64,000 nt of DNA from CAVWTN01 sp963757945. Its GTDB lineage: Bacteria; Vulcanimicrobiota; Vulcanimicrobiia; Vulcanimicrobiales; Vulcanimicrobiaceae. Position numbers and translations under genes: made by a program. A model generated the notes under the pieces. The model was not told the origin of the DNA. It searched no databases and saw nothing but the letters and a program-made list of their open reading frames with translations. The DNA is taken from assembly GCA_963757945.1 (NCBI GenBank), contig CAVWTN010000002.1:248001-312000 (forward strand), read 5' to 3'. This document shows positions 1 through 9,740 of the stretch, piece after piece; within the stretch, counting starts at the first letter, position 1; each line of letters starts with the position of its first letter.

Positions 1-1350
1 CTGACGATCCTGATCGTCCTCGTGATCCTCGCGACGCTCGCGATCGCGCTGTACTTGGTGTGGAAGGCGTTCGCCGGTCAGGGAAGCTCCGCCCGCGCGA
101 GCGGCCCGGCTCTCGGCGGGGCGAGCCCGAGCGAAACGCCGCCGTACGCGGCGATCCCGGCCGCACCTGCGGCCGCCGACCCCGCGCTCGCGGCTTTGCG
201 CGCAGCCGACCCGGATTTCGAAATGGAGACGTTCCTGCAGCGAGCGGAGATGGCGTTCTTTCTCGTCAAGCGGGCCTCCGAGCGGCGCGAGATCGCGGAT
301 GGGCGCGCCTATCTTGCGCCCGAGCTCTTCGCCGCCTGGTCCGCCGACATCGGCAACCATCGCACCGCCGGCGAGCGCATCGTCTTCGAAAACCTCAACG
401 TTCGCGGCATGCACCTCGAAGGGGTGCGCCACGATGCGAGCGGGGACGAGATCGCGATCCACTTCGACTACGTCGCGCGGTTGAAGAAAATCGCCGACGA
501 CGGCCGGGTCCTTGCCGACGACGGCGAGGACAAACGCTACGGCGAGCGCTGGATCTTCGCGCGCGCCGCCGGAGCGAAGACCGTCGCTTCGGGCGGCGTG
601 ACCGCGCAGAAATGCCCGAAATGCGGCGCCGAGTTGCGCATCGGCGAAACGGGGACCTGCGATTTCTGCGGCGCTCCGGTCGCAAGCGGCCGCTTCGATT
701 GGACCGTGCAAAGCATCGTGCGGGCGCACTTCACCGGAGGCGCGGTGGGCGCTATCGAGGGAACGCAGGTTCTAGCGCCGGAGGCCGGCTTCGCGACGAT
801 CCACGCCGCGGATCCCGCCTTCGACGAGCGCGCATTCGCCGAGCGCGCCGCACGCGCGTTCATGACGCTGCAGCAGGCGTGGGAGAACCGCGATCTCGAC
901 ACCGCGCGCACGTTCCTGAGCCCGGGCTGTTATCTCGCGTGGAGCGCCCAACTCGAGCAGATGACGGCGGAGCACCGGCGCAACGTGCTCGAAGGGCTTC
1001 GCGTCGACGCGCTGACCCCGCTGAAGGTCATCCACGGCCGGGTCTACGACGACGTGACCGTGCGCATCGAGGCGACGTGCGCGGATTACGAAATCGACGA
1101 GACGACCGGAAAGATCGTTTTCGGCGACCGTACGCCGGCGCCGTTCGTGGAGTTTTGGACGTTCCAACGTTCCGTCGACGCGCGCAGCGGCGGCGCCGAT
1201 CTCCTGGACAAAAAGTGCCCGAATTGCGGCGCGCCGCTGCAGGTCAACGCGGTCGGAGAATGCCGCTACTGCAAGGTCGCGGTGACGAGCGGCAAATTCG
1301 ATTGGGTCCTCTCGCGGATCGAACAGGCCGAGGAGTACGCCGGGGTCTGA
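1..1350 (+). CDS. Tim44-like domain protein with two zinc ribbons, 5' partial
   Basis: The reading frame is open to the first base of the window, so the true start lies outside; GTG at 22 is only the first start codon visible. The visible N-terminus is one hydrophobic segment, a probable membrane anchor. Then come two copies of the same module: a Tim44/TimA-like alpha+beta domain (containing RAEMAFFLVKRA in copy 1 and RAARAFMTLQQAW in copy 2), each followed by a four-cysteine zinc ribbon, CPKC...CDFC near residue 198 and CPNC...CRYC near residue 399 of the visible protein. Single-module versions are common in bacteria as membrane proteins of unknown role. The second module probably arose by internal duplication. 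Function is not known. Confidence 0.7.
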   Translation: MTILIVLVILATLAIALYLVWKAFAGQGSSARASGPALGGASPSETPPYAAIPAAPAAADPALAALRAADPDFEMETFLQRAEMAFFLVKRASERREIADGRAYLAPELFAAWSADIGNHRTAGERIVFENLNVRGMHLEGVRHDASGDEIAIHFDYVARLKKIADDGRVLADDGEDKRYGERWIFARAAGAKTVASGGVTAQKCPKCGAELRIGETGTCDFCGAPVASGRFDWTVQSIVRAHFTGGAVGAIEGTQVLAPEAGFATIHAADPAFDERAFAERAARAFMTLQQAWENRDLDTARTFLSPGCYLAWSAQLEQMTAEHRRNVLEGLRVDALTPLKVIHGRVYDDVTVRIEATCADYEIDETTGKIVFGDRTPAPFVEFWTFQRSVDARSGGADLLDKKCPNCGAPLQVNAVGECRYCKVAVTSGKFDWVLSRIEQAEEYAGV

Positions 1351-1392
1351 GTTGCCGCGCCCGCAACACGAGGCGCCGGCGCGCCGGCTGCG

Positions 1393-1611
1393 CTACGGCA
1401 GATGGAAGAGTTTGACGAGCCCGATGACCGTGCCGAAGAACACGATCGTCGCGAACGTTGCGGCGACGACGTAGCGAAACGTTCCGGCAGCGTCGACCTT
1501 CGGGAACTCGAACGATCCGCGGATGACGGCTTCGCGGCGCTTCGGCGCGGCCTGGGGTTCGACGCCTCTAAGCCCCTCTAGAAAGGTGGCGAGATCCTTG
1601 TCAGACTTCAA
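1393..1611 (-). CDS. Small single-pass membrane protein, hypothetical
   Basis: A 72-residue protein read from a TTG start with a GAGG ribosome site nine bases upstream. The first 45 residues are charged and cytoplasmic-looking. A single hydrophobic helix follows (VVAATFATIVFFGTVIGLVK) and ends three residues before the stop, so the protein looks tail-anchored. It converges on the Tim44-like gene with a 42-bp gap. I do not recognise a family. The TTG start, good ribosome site and clear membrane segment make it more likely real than not. Confidence 0.5.
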   Translation of the reverse strand: MKSDKDLATFLEGLRGVEPQAAPKRREAVIRGSFEFPKVDAAGTFRYVVAATFATIVFFGTVIGLVKLFHLP

Positions 1612-1755
1612 AATCGCATGCCTCGACGCAGATGCTTGATGCTGGTCGCAAGCATACCGGATCGCAGGTCTAGAGCACAGGACCGTTTGGTCCCAAGGCG
1701 GGCGCCATTGTCCCTGGTCCCATGGTCCTAGCCAAAAAGGGAGGGGGCTGCCGTT

Positions 1756-2013
1756 CTAGCTCCCGAGGTTCTTTATCCGCTCGGTAAGTTCGGCGTTCAA
1801 TTGATCCTTGATCGCCTGCGGATTCTTCAACATCGAGGCCATATTGTGCATCGCGACGAGAATGGCGATCTCTTGCACGGTCGGGTCCAGGGGTTCGTAC
1901 CGCGTCGGTAATGCGCCCCACATCGACTTCCACGCAGAGAGCGGCGACGTGAACAGCGACTGCAGTTCGGCGAATTGGGCCACCGGGTTGAATGGGTCGG
2001 ATTGATCGGGCAT
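1756..2013 (-). CDS. Hypothetical protein, 85 aa
   Basis: The ATG at 2013 has GGAGG six bases upstream, much better than any longer in-frame start. The protein begins MPDQSDPFNP, has a Trp-containing amphipathic stretch (FTSPLSAWKSMWGALP) and ends in a charged helix. There is no signal peptide or membrane segment. The composition recalls small phasin-like or granule-associated proteins, but that is only a resemblance and I assign no function. It is divergent from the dihydroorotate dehydrogenase-like gene, and about 170 bp between them must hold both promoters. Confidence 0.55.
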   Translation of the reverse strand: MPDQSDPFNPVAQFAELQSLFTSPLSAWKSMWGALPTRYEPLDPTVQEIAILVAMHNMASMLKNPQAIKDQLNAELTERIKNLGS

Positions 2014-2187
2014 GAGGAACCTCCGGTCAACGGCTTTGCGGTGTTCATGCGCGCTCCTCTCTCCGAGGCCCGGCGGCGGGGACTCGCAACATTGGACTAC
2101 GCCGGGCGAGGACCCGCAAGATGTGCGAGGTATATCAATGTACCGCGGCGGGCGCAGTCCCCGCAGGCGGCTTGGAAGAAGGACGCA

Positions 2188-3186
2188 GTGGACGTTGCGA
2201 CCACCTACATGGGACTGCCCTTGCGCAGCCCGCTCGTTGCCTCGGCATCGCCCTTGACCGCACACGTCGGCAATATCGTCAAACTCGAATTGTACGGTGC
2301 AGGCGCGGTCGTTCTCCCTTCGATCTTTCAAGAGCAGATCGAAGCCGAACGTGACGAACTGGAGGAGCGCACCACGATCGGGCGCGAGAGTTCGCCCGAG
2401 GCGCTTGGGTACTTCCCGGATCCGTCAGCCTACGCGGTCGGCACTCGCCGCTACATCGAATTGATCCGGCGCGCCCGCAATGCCGTCCGCATTCCGATCA
2501 TCGCCAGTCTGAACGGCACGACGAGCGAAGGCTGGACCGAGTTCGCAAAAGAGATCGAAGCCGCGGGTGCCCATGGCCTTGAATTGAACGTGTATTTCAT
2601 ACCGGCGGATTGCACGCTCGGCGGCCCTGAGGTCGAGCAGCGCTACCTCGATATCGTGCGCACCGTGAGGAACGCGGTCCGTCTTCCGCTGGCCGTCAAG
2701 CTGAGCCCCTTCTTCAGTTCTCCCGGCGCATTTGCGCGCAAACTTCGCGAAGCCGGCGCCGACGCGCTCGTCCTGTTCAACCGCTTCTACCAGCCGGACA
2801 TCGATCTCGAGCATCTCGCGCTGCGCAACGATCTCGACTTGAGTTCGAAAAGCGAGCTTCGCTTGCCGCTGCTGTGGATCGCGATCCTCGCCGGGCGACT
2901 GAATGCATCGCTTGCCGCGACGACGGGCGTCGAAACGTCCGACGAAGTCGTGAAGTACCTGCTCGCCGGAGCCGACGTCGTGATGACGACCTCGTCGCTG
3001 CTGCGGCGCGGGCTCGAGCACATGCAGGATCTCGTCGCCGGATTGGAATCGTGGATGCACGCCCGGGACTTCACCTCCCTCGAGCAGTTCCGCGGCCTGC
3101 TCAGCCAAGAGCGGATCGCGGATCCGACGGCCTTCGAACGCGCAAACTACATCCAGGTGCTGCAAAGCTACAGCGCGCGGAAGTGA
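2188..3186 (+). CDS. Dihydroorotate dehydrogenase-like flavoprotein
   Basis: A class 1 dihydroorotate dehydrogenase TIM-barrel protein of 332 residues. The GTG at 2188 is preceded by GGAAGAAGGA; upstream codons in the frame look non-coding. Family landmarks are the opening segment MGLPLRSPLVASASPLT, the FMN-site region LNVYFIPAD in place of the usual LN-x-SCPN, and LFNRFYQPDID, which is typical of the 'DHOD-like' paralogue group rather than PyrD. That group is often found with pyruvate:ferredoxin oxidoreductase genes, but none is here. Its substrate is unproven. The gene ends 17 bp before the insertion sequence. Confidence 0.85.
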   Translation: MDVATTYMGLPLRSPLVASASPLTAHVGNIVKLELYGAGAVVLPSIFQEQIEAERDELEERTTIGRESSPEALGYFPDPSAYAVGTRRYIELIRRARNAVRIPIIASLNGTTSEGWTEFAKEIEAAGAHGLELNVYFIPADCTLGGPEVEQRYLDIVRTVRNAVRLPLAVKLSPFFSSPGAFARKLREAGADALVLFNRFYQPDIDLEHLALRNDLDLSSKSELRLPLLWIAILAGRLNASLAATTGVETSDEVVKYLLAGADVVMTTSSLLRRGLEHMQDLVAGLESWMHARDFTSLEQFRGLLSQERIADPTAFERANYIQVLQSYSARK

Positions 3187-3203
3187 CTTCGGCCGCTCCC
3201 TAG

Positions 3204-4694
3204 GAGTTTGGCGGGCTTGAAGGGACGCGAATCGACTCTTTCGCGGGAGAGCCAGTCGTGATCGGCCACCGCCGACATGAAGTGGGTGGTCTCACCTCGC
3301 TCCCTTCAAGCCATCGCCAGCGTGTGCAAGCGTTTGAGGTTCCAGGCTGTGCAGCCCAGGAGAAACTCTCCGCTGGCTTTTCGATGGCCGCGAAGCAAGA
3401 ACTGACGGAAGCCCAAGGCGCGCTTGAGATTCCCGAAAACGGGCTCGACGGTGCATTTTCGCAGGGCGAAGATTGCACGGCCTTCCGGCGTTCGCAGCCG
3501 GTACAACATTTGCGCCAAAGCAGAGGCTCCAGGCTTCGGAGCTTTTGGAACGCGGAATCGCCGCAGGCCCCAATGATGGCGATCGCGCTTGGGAGCGATG
3601 TACGGCACGACCCCGCTCTCGACGCACAACTCAACGTTGAGTTCGCTGAAGTAGCCGGCGTCGGCCAACAACTCGTGCGGCTTGCCGACCGGCAGCGCCG
3701 TAAGTTTTCGCAGCATCGGCTTGAGCAGACGGCAATCGATTGGGCGCTGGCTAAGTTCAGCGCCGACGATCAACAGAGAACCGGTGTCGACGGCGGCCTG
3801 CCCGTTGTAAGCCTGAACGAACCCTTCGGAACTCGGCATGATGCGCGATTCCGGATCGGTCAAGTTCACTTGAGCCTCCGGACGAACGCAATCCTTCGGC
3901 CTCTTTGGCGCCCTGATCTTGCGGCCGATCTTCTCCGCGATCCGGTCGCGATCGGCCACCACGTCCCGGTACTCGACGTGTTCCTGGGTTTGGCGCTCCG
4001 CTTCGCGCGCCTTGATCCGCTCTTGCGCCTCAGCAATGGCTTTGAGGCGATCTTCGCGGCGTGCGATTTCCGCAGGAATATCGATCCCGCCGTCGCGTTC
4101 GTCGGCCGAGTCGGCCGCCTCGGCGAGTTCCAGCATCCGGCGCACTTCTCGCTTCAGCTGAACTTCAAGCCGGTTCGCACCCTTCAAGCTGAGCGCGCGA
4201 TGCTTGGATGCGTTCGCCTTGATCTTGGTGCCGTCCAGGCTTACCCGGCCGACTTCCAAGCACCCCAACTCTTTGGCGACAATCAGGATCTGATTGAACA
4301 GAGCCTCAAGATGCGGAAAGAAGCGGCGCCGGAAGGCGCAGATCGTGTCGCGGTCGGGATGCGTGTTCGCCGCGATATATCGAAAGGCCACCGATTCGTA
4401 CGTCGCCGCTTCGATCTTCCGGCTCGCTCGCAGGCCGGTCGCGTACGAGTAAAACAGCAGCGCCACCATCATCTCCGGATGGTACGCAGCCGAACCGCGG
4501 CCGGAGTACGAGTCCCGCAGCGGACGCAGATCCAAGCGCGATACCACATCGACGACAAACCGCGCCAAGTGCTTCTCCGGAAGCCAATCCTGGACGCTCG
4601 GAGGCATCAGAAATAGCGTGTCACGATCGAACGAAACGAAGTTGTCCCCCATACCCCAATTCTACCATTTGGCGGCCACAAGTCCGCCAAACTC
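3204..4694 (-). mobile_element. IS1182-family insertion sequence, about 1.49 kb
   Basis: Left end GAGTTTGGCGGGCTTG (3204) and right end, read on the minus strand from 4694, GAGTTTGGCGGACTTG form imperfect terminal inverted repeats with 15 of 16 positions matching. Both ends are flanked by CTAG (3200-3203 and 4695-4698), the likely 4-bp target duplication. The element encodes one intact transposase. It inserted between a plus-strand gene ending at 3186 and a minus-strand gene whose stop codon lies inside the right-hand CTAG, so neither flanking gene is disrupted. The intact ends and open frame suggest a recent or still active copy. Confidence 0.9.
3306..4652 (-). CDS. IS1182-family transposase
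   Basis: A 448-residue DDE transposase, full length for the family. The N-terminal part (residues 10-110) has the DUF772-type region with YHPEMMVALLFYSYATGL. Catalytic residues can be placed at LDGTKIKANASK (first Asp), LLADAGYFS (second Asp) and the C-terminal VEPVFGNLKRALGF (Glu). A charged, likely coiled insert lies between the first and second Asp. The ATG is 42 bp inside the right end of the element. It acts on the terminal repeats of its own element by cut-and-paste or copy-out transposition. Confidence 0.95.
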   Translation of the reverse strand: MGDNFVSFDRDTLFLMPPSVQDWLPEKHLARFVVDVVSRLDLRPLRDSYSGRGSAAYHPEMMVALLFYSYATGLRASRKIEAATYESVAFRYIAANTHPDRDTICAFRRRFFPHLEALFNQILIVAKELGCLEVGRVSLDGTKIKANASKHRALSLKGANRLEVQLKREVRRMLELAEAADSADERDGGIDIPAEIARREDRLKAIAEAQERIKAREAERQTQEHVEYRDVVADRDRIAEKIGRKIRAPKRPKDCVRPEAQVNLTDPESRIMPSSEGFVQAYNGQAAVDTGSLLIVGAELSQRPIDCRLLKPMLRKLTALPVGKPHELLADAGYFSELNVELCVESGVVPYIAPKRDRHHWGLRRFRVPKAPKPGASALAQMLYRLRTPEGRAIFALRKCTVEPVFGNLKRALGFRQFLLRGHRKASGEFLLGCTAWNLKRLHTLAMA

Positions 4695-5171
4695 CTAGCG
4701 GGTGAAGCGGGCGATGGTCTCGGCGTGCTGTGGAAAGCGCGCCAGCAACGCGGCGCGCTCCGGCAGAACAAAATCGGCGAAATCAAAGCCGGGCGCAACG
4801 TCGCAGCCGGCCAGCGCATACCCGTCGCGACGTTCGACGTGCGAGGCGAAGCACGAGCCGGCGGCGATCGCCGTCTGCCACGGCCCTTCGGAACCGAGCG
4901 TCCGCCGTTCGTGCCGGCCCGCGGGATCGATGATCTCGATGACGATCGGATCGCCCCGGTAAAAGTGCCAGATCTCATCCGAGGCGAGCGAGTGAAACGC
5001 CGAGAATTCCTCGCCCGGGAGCAAGAAGAGGATCGACGTCAGCGCGCTGCGCTGCGTTCCGCGCGCGGTCGTGACGCCTTCGGCGCTGCGATGCGTCTCG
5101 CGGTAATGGCCGCCTTCGGGATGCGGCGCAAGCTCCAACTCGGCGATCAACCGGCGCGCGTCCGCGTGCAT
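4695..5171 (-). CDS. Cupin domain protein (DUF985 family)
   Basis: A 158-residue single-domain cupin of the DUF985/Cupin_5 type. It opens with LELAPHPEGGHYRETHRS, typical of this family, followed by SILFLLPGEEFSAFHSL and the metal-site region SDEIWHFYRGDP. The family binds a metal or small ligand in the barrel, and most members have no proven reaction. Its ATG shares one base with the stop codon of the upstream FAD oxidoreductase gene, so the two are translationally coupled. Its stop codon now sits in the target duplication of the adjacent insertion sequence. Confidence 0.85.
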   Translation of the reverse strand: MHADARRLIAELELAPHPEGGHYRETHRSAEGVTTARGTQRSALTSILFLLPGEEFSAFHSLASDEIWHFYRGDPIVIEIIDPAGRHERRTLGSEGPWQTAIAAGSCFASHVERRDGYALAGCDVAPGFDFADFVLPERAALLARFPQHAETIARFTR

Positions 5172-6757
5172 CAGCGGCGCTTGAGCATCTCGCGCGCGGC
5201 ATTGAGTCCCGGGGCGCCCATCACGCCGCCGCCCGGGTGCGCGGCCGAACCGCAAAGATAAAGGCGTCTGACCGGCGTGCGATATCCCGCGTAGCCCGGC
5301 GCCGGACGGAACAGGTACAGGTTGTTCAGACCCATCGAGCCTTGGAAAATGTTGCCGCCGGTAAGGTTGAAGGTTGCCTCGAGATCGACGGGGCCCAGGA
5401 CCTGCCGCGCGATCACGGATGCCTTGAATCCCGGCGCATAACGCTCGACCACGTCGAAACAGGCATCGGCGAACGCGCCCTTCGCGCGCTCGTCCCACGT
5501 GCCGTCCGCGAGTTTGTACGGCGCGTACTGGCAGAACATGGACATCAAGTGCTGCCCGGGCGGCGCGACGGTCGGGTCGACGGCAGAGGGGATCGTGCAT
5601 TCGACGATCGGCTCGCGCGATGGGCGGCCGTACTTCGCATCGTCGTAACCGCGCTCGATGTAATCTTGATCGGGGCAAAGATGAATCGTGCCGCGATGCT
5701 GTGGACCCGCCGTCGAGCCCGGTGCGGCGGTGAAATTCGGCAAGGCCGAGAGCGCGACATTGATCTTCGCCGACGCGCTGCTGTAGTCGATGCGCCGGAT
5801 CTCCGCCAAGAACTCGGACGGTAGTTCCGCCGGTTCGAGAAACGTCTCGAACGTCAGCCGGCAGTCGACGCCGCTCGCGACGTTGCGCGCGCGCAACTCT
5901 TCGCCGTTCGCCAGCACCACGCCGTAGGCCGTTCCGTTTTGCACGAGGATGCGGCTGACTTCGGCTTCCGTGCGAATCTCGACGCCGAGATCGAGCGCCG
6001 CTTTCGCCAGCGCCTGCGTGAGCCCGCCCATGCCGCCTCGCACGTAGCTCCACACGCCACGCGCGCCGTTGGTCTCACCCATCACGTGATGGAAGAGTAC
6101 GTAGGCGGTGCCCGGCATCGACGGCGCGGCGAACGCACCGATGATCGCGTCGGTCGCGAGCGTCGCTTTGAGCTCCTCCGATTCGAACCAGCGATCGAGG
6201 ATCGGACGCGCCGCCCCGGTCAGGATCTCGATCGCCTCGCCCAGCGCACCGTCGAGCTTCGTCACGTCGCGCCCCAGGCGTGCGAGAGCGAGCAGGTCCG
6301 CGGGGCCCGGTTTCACGGCGTTCGGCGGCGTCTGCACGAGCGTCGGTTCGATGACCGCGGCAACGCGTTCGAGCATCTCGGTATACTTGGGATAGTTGCG
6401 CGCGTCGGCCGCGCTGAACTTGGAGATCTCACGCAGGTTTTGCGCGCCGTCCGGGCCGAGCAGCAGATAGCGGCCGTCGAGGAACGGCGAGAACGACGAC
6501 GGATTGCGTTCGACGACCTCGAAGCCGTACTCACGCAAGCGCAGATCGCGGATGATCTCCGGCCGGAACAGGCTGTTGACGTAGGCCGCCGTCGAGACTT
6601 TGTAGCCGGGAAAGACGTTCTCTTCGGTGACGCATGCGCCGCCCACGATGTAGCGGCGCTCGAGCACGAGCACGTTCCAATTCGCTCGCGCGAGATAACA
6701 TGCCGTGACGAGGCCGTTGTGCCCCCCGCCGATGACGATTGCGTCGTAGAGTGCCAT
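5171..6757 (-). CDS. NAD(P)/FAD-dependent oxidoreductase, phytoene-desaturase/PYROXD2-like
   Basis: A 528-residue flavoprotein of the CrtI/PYROXD2 superfamily. The N-terminus has a Rossmann dinucleotide motif, VIGGGHNGLVTACYLA (near residues 8-23), and a conserved ERR that binds the FAD ribose. The C-terminus has the second FAD motif with GNIFQGSMGLNNLYLFRPAPGY split by a loop, and ends CGSAAHPGGGVMGAPGLNAA, diagnostic of the PYROXD2-type branch rather than true carotenoid desaturases. I chose the ATG at 6757 because the dinucleotide fold starts right after it. Its substrate is unknown. It forms a coupled pair with the cupin gene downstream. Confidence 0.88.
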   Translation of the reverse strand: MALYDAIVIGGGHNGLVTACYLARANWNVLVLERRYIVGGACVTEENVFPGYKVSTAAYVNSLFRPEIIRDLRLREYGFEVVERNPSSFSPFLDGRYLLLGPDGAQNLREISKFSAADARNYPKYTEMLERVAAVIEPTLVQTPPNAVKPGPADLLALARLGRDVTKLDGALGEAIEILTGAARPILDRWFESEELKATLATDAIIGAFAAPSMPGTAYVLFHHVMGETNGARGVWSYVRGGMGGLTQALAKAALDLGVEIRTEAEVSRILVQNGTAYGVVLANGEELRARNVASGVDCRLTFETFLEPAELPSEFLAEIRRIDYSSASAKINVALSALPNFTAAPGSTAGPQHRGTIHLCPDQDYIERGYDDAKYGRPSREPIVECTIPSAVDPTVAPPGQHLMSMFCQYAPYKLADGTWDERAKGAFADACFDVVERYAPGFKASVIARQVLGPVDLEATFNLTGGNIFQGSMGLNNLYLFRPAPGYAGYRTPVRRLYLCGSAAHPGGGVMGAPGLNAAREMLKRR

Positions 6758-6828
6758 GTTCAACCGTCTTCTTGCGACGCACCGCCTTATCCCCGCGTCA
6801 TCTGAGCTGTCGAAGGACGGCAAGCTGA

Positions 6829-6912
6829 CCCTTCGACAAGCTCACGGTGACGCACTCACGAACGTCACCCCGAGCTTATCGAAGGGCATGTCACCCCGAG
6901 CTTGTCGAAGGG
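6829..6912. repeat. Cluster of three CCTTCGACAAGCTC-type repeats
   Basis: Three copies of one unit lie between the FAD oxidoreductase and thiolase genes. One is in plus orientation (cccttcgacaagctcacggtgac, split here as cccttcgacaagctc + acggtgac) at 6829-6851. Two are inverted, gtcaccccgagcttatcgaaggg (gtcaccccgagctt + atcgaaggg) at 6864-6885 and a near-identical one at 6890-6912. Opposed copies can fold into hairpins, as REP elements do. A degenerate copy may begin near 6807. Other copies are at 9712 and 53617. Confidence 0.75.
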
Positions 6913-6916
6913 CGCG

Positions 6917-8101
<1,185 letters not shown>

Positions 8102-8188
8102 CCGGCTCTCCTCATGTATCGGCCGAGTATCAAACCGCCCAGGCGCTTCGCCCAGTGCCTTACGCGCCCCCGCGAATCGGCGGGCAAA

Positions 8189-9121
8189 CTAGAAAACGAT
8201 CGTCCGCGGCCCGTTGAGCAACACGCGTTGGGCGACGTGCAGCTTCACGGCACGGGCCAGGACCATGCTCTCGATATCCCGCCCGAGGACGACGAGGTCG
8301 GCGATCGTCGCGGCGTGATCGACCCGGGCGACGTCTTGATCGATGATCGGACCCTCATCCAGATCCGCGGTGACGTAGTGCGCGGTCGCTCCGATGATCT
8401 TCACGCCCCGCGCGTGCGCCTGCGCGTACGGCCGTGCTCCTTTGAAGCTCGGCAGAAACGAATGGTGGATGTTGATCGCGCGCCCCGCGAGGGCGCGGCA
8501 GAGATCGTCGGAGAGCACCTGCATGTAGCGAGCCAGGACGACGAGATCGATCTTCTCCCGCTCGACGATCTCGAGCAGCGTCGCTTCCTGCGCGACGCGC
8601 GTCGCATTCGTGACCGGGAGATGATAGAACGGGACCCCATAGGCGACGGCCAAATCGCGCAGATCCGAGTGATTCGAGACGATCGCGGGGATCTCGACTC
8701 GGAGTTCCCCCGAGCGATAGCGGAACAGCAAATCGTTCAGGCAGTGCCCTTGCCGCGAGACGAGCAGCAGCAACCGTAGCTTCACCGCGGGGTCACGGAT
8801 CGTGAACGTCATCCCGAACCGCTCCGCGATCGGGGCGAAGGCGCGCTGCACGTCCGCGACGCCGAGGCGTCCTTCGCGCCCGACGTGCGTGAACGCGACG
8901 CGCATGAAAAAACGATTCGTCGGCGCGTCTCCGAATTGCGCGCTATCGAGAATGTTGCACGCATGGGCGACGAGGAACCCCGAGACCGCGTGGACGATCC
9001 CGACCGCATCCTCGCAGGAAAGGGTCAGGACGAAGTCCGCGCCGTGCGGCAGGATCGGGTCGGTTTCTCGGATCGATCGGTCGGCGGTGATGGTCGGGCT
9101 CGCAATCGGGGGTTGGCGCAC
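8189..9121 (-). CDS. purU: Formyltetrahydrofolate deformylase
   Basis: PurU hydrolyses 10-formyltetrahydrofolate to formate and tetrahydrofolate, balancing one-carbon pools. An N-terminal ACT domain (FVLTLSCEDAVGIVHAVSGF) is followed by the formyltransferase fold with NIHHSFLPSFKGARPY, GVKIIGATAHYVT and DLDEGPIIDQDV, which hold the catalytic Asn-His-Asp set. The start is uncertain: GTG at 9121 has GAAGG nine bases upstream and gives 310 residues, close to the usual 285. An in-frame ATG at 9160 has no ribosome site. It is divergent from the DUF4149 gene. Confidence 0.9.
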   Translation of the reverse strand: MRQPPIASPTITADRSIRETDPILPHGADFVLTLSCEDAVGIVHAVSGFLVAHACNILDSAQFGDAPTNRFFMRVAFTHVGREGRLGVADVQRAFAPIAERFGMTFTIRDPAVKLRLLLLVSRQGHCLNDLLFRYRSGELRVEIPAIVSNHSDLRDLAVAYGVPFYHLPVTNATRVAQEATLLEIVEREKIDLVVLARYMQVLSDDLCRALAGRAINIHHSFLPSFKGARPYAQAHARGVKIIGATAHYVTADLDEGPIIDQDVARVDHAATIADLVVLGRDIESMVLARAVKLHVAQRVLLNGPRTIVF

Positions 9122-9192
9122 GTCTGGAAACCTTCGGGTGAAAGAGCCGCGAGCCCTCATCGCGGCCAAGGTTCGCCCCGAGGCCGGCCGAA

Positions 9193-9708
9193 GTGGCCCG
9201 TATGGGAAAATTAAGTGGTGCGCTCGGCGCAGTTGAAATCGGCGGCACGGCACTCTGGGTCGGTGCGAGTGCGGGCTTCGCGTTCGTCTACGCGCCGATC
9301 GCCTTCAAGCTCGTCACGGATCGCGACACGTTCGCGGAGATCACGGGCCAGACGCTCGCGCGGCTGGCGGCTCTGACGTTCGCATCCGGCGGGGTGGCGG
9401 CCGGCGCCGCGCTCCTGCGCGCGATCGTCAGCCCCGAGGCCCGCAAGAGCGACGTGCTTCGGGCCCTCATCGGAGGCGCAGCGCTCGCAGCCGTCGCGTA
9501 CCACGAAGCCGCGATCGTCCCGGCGATGACGCAAGCGCAGGCGGCGATGGGCGGCTCGTTCAAGGCGGTGGCCGAGGACGACCCCGCGCGAATCGCCTAT
9601 CGAGAGAAGCACGAGGTCTCCCGGAGCGTCTACGGCGGCGCGCTGCTGCTCGGCGTCACCCAGCTGCTCCTCGCCTCGACGCGCTCCGCCAAACCGCCCG
9701 CCTCGTAA
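9193..9708 (+). CDS. DUF4149-type integral membrane protein
   Basis: About 171 residues with four hydrophobic helices and little else. GAAL...FAFVYAPIAF in the first helix and YREKHEVSRSVYG before the last helix resemble the DUF4149/TMEM205-like group. GTG at 9193 has GAGG nine bases upstream; the ATG at 9202 is the alternative. Function is unknown. It stands alone, divergent from purU and convergent with ettA, with a dispersed repeat just after its stop. Confidence 0.65.
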   Translation: MARMGKLSGALGAVEIGGTALWVGASAGFAFVYAPIAFKLVTDRDTFAEITGQTLARLAALTFASGGVAAGAALLRAIVSPEARKSDVLRALIGGAALAAVAYHEAAIVPAMTQAQAAMGGSFKAVAEDDPARIAYREKHEVSRSVYGGALLLGVTQLLLASTRSAKPPAS

Positions 9709-9711
9709 GCG

Positions 9712-9735
9712 CCCCTTCGACAAGCTCTGGGTGAC
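9712..9735 (+). repeat. Single CCTTCGACAAGCTC-type dispersed repeat
   Basis: The sequence ccccttcgacaagctctggg followed by tgac matches the units at 6829-6912 with one or two changes. It fills the 32-bp gap between two convergent genes, a typical position for REP-like elements. Confidence 0.65.
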
Positions 9736-9740
9736 ATGCC

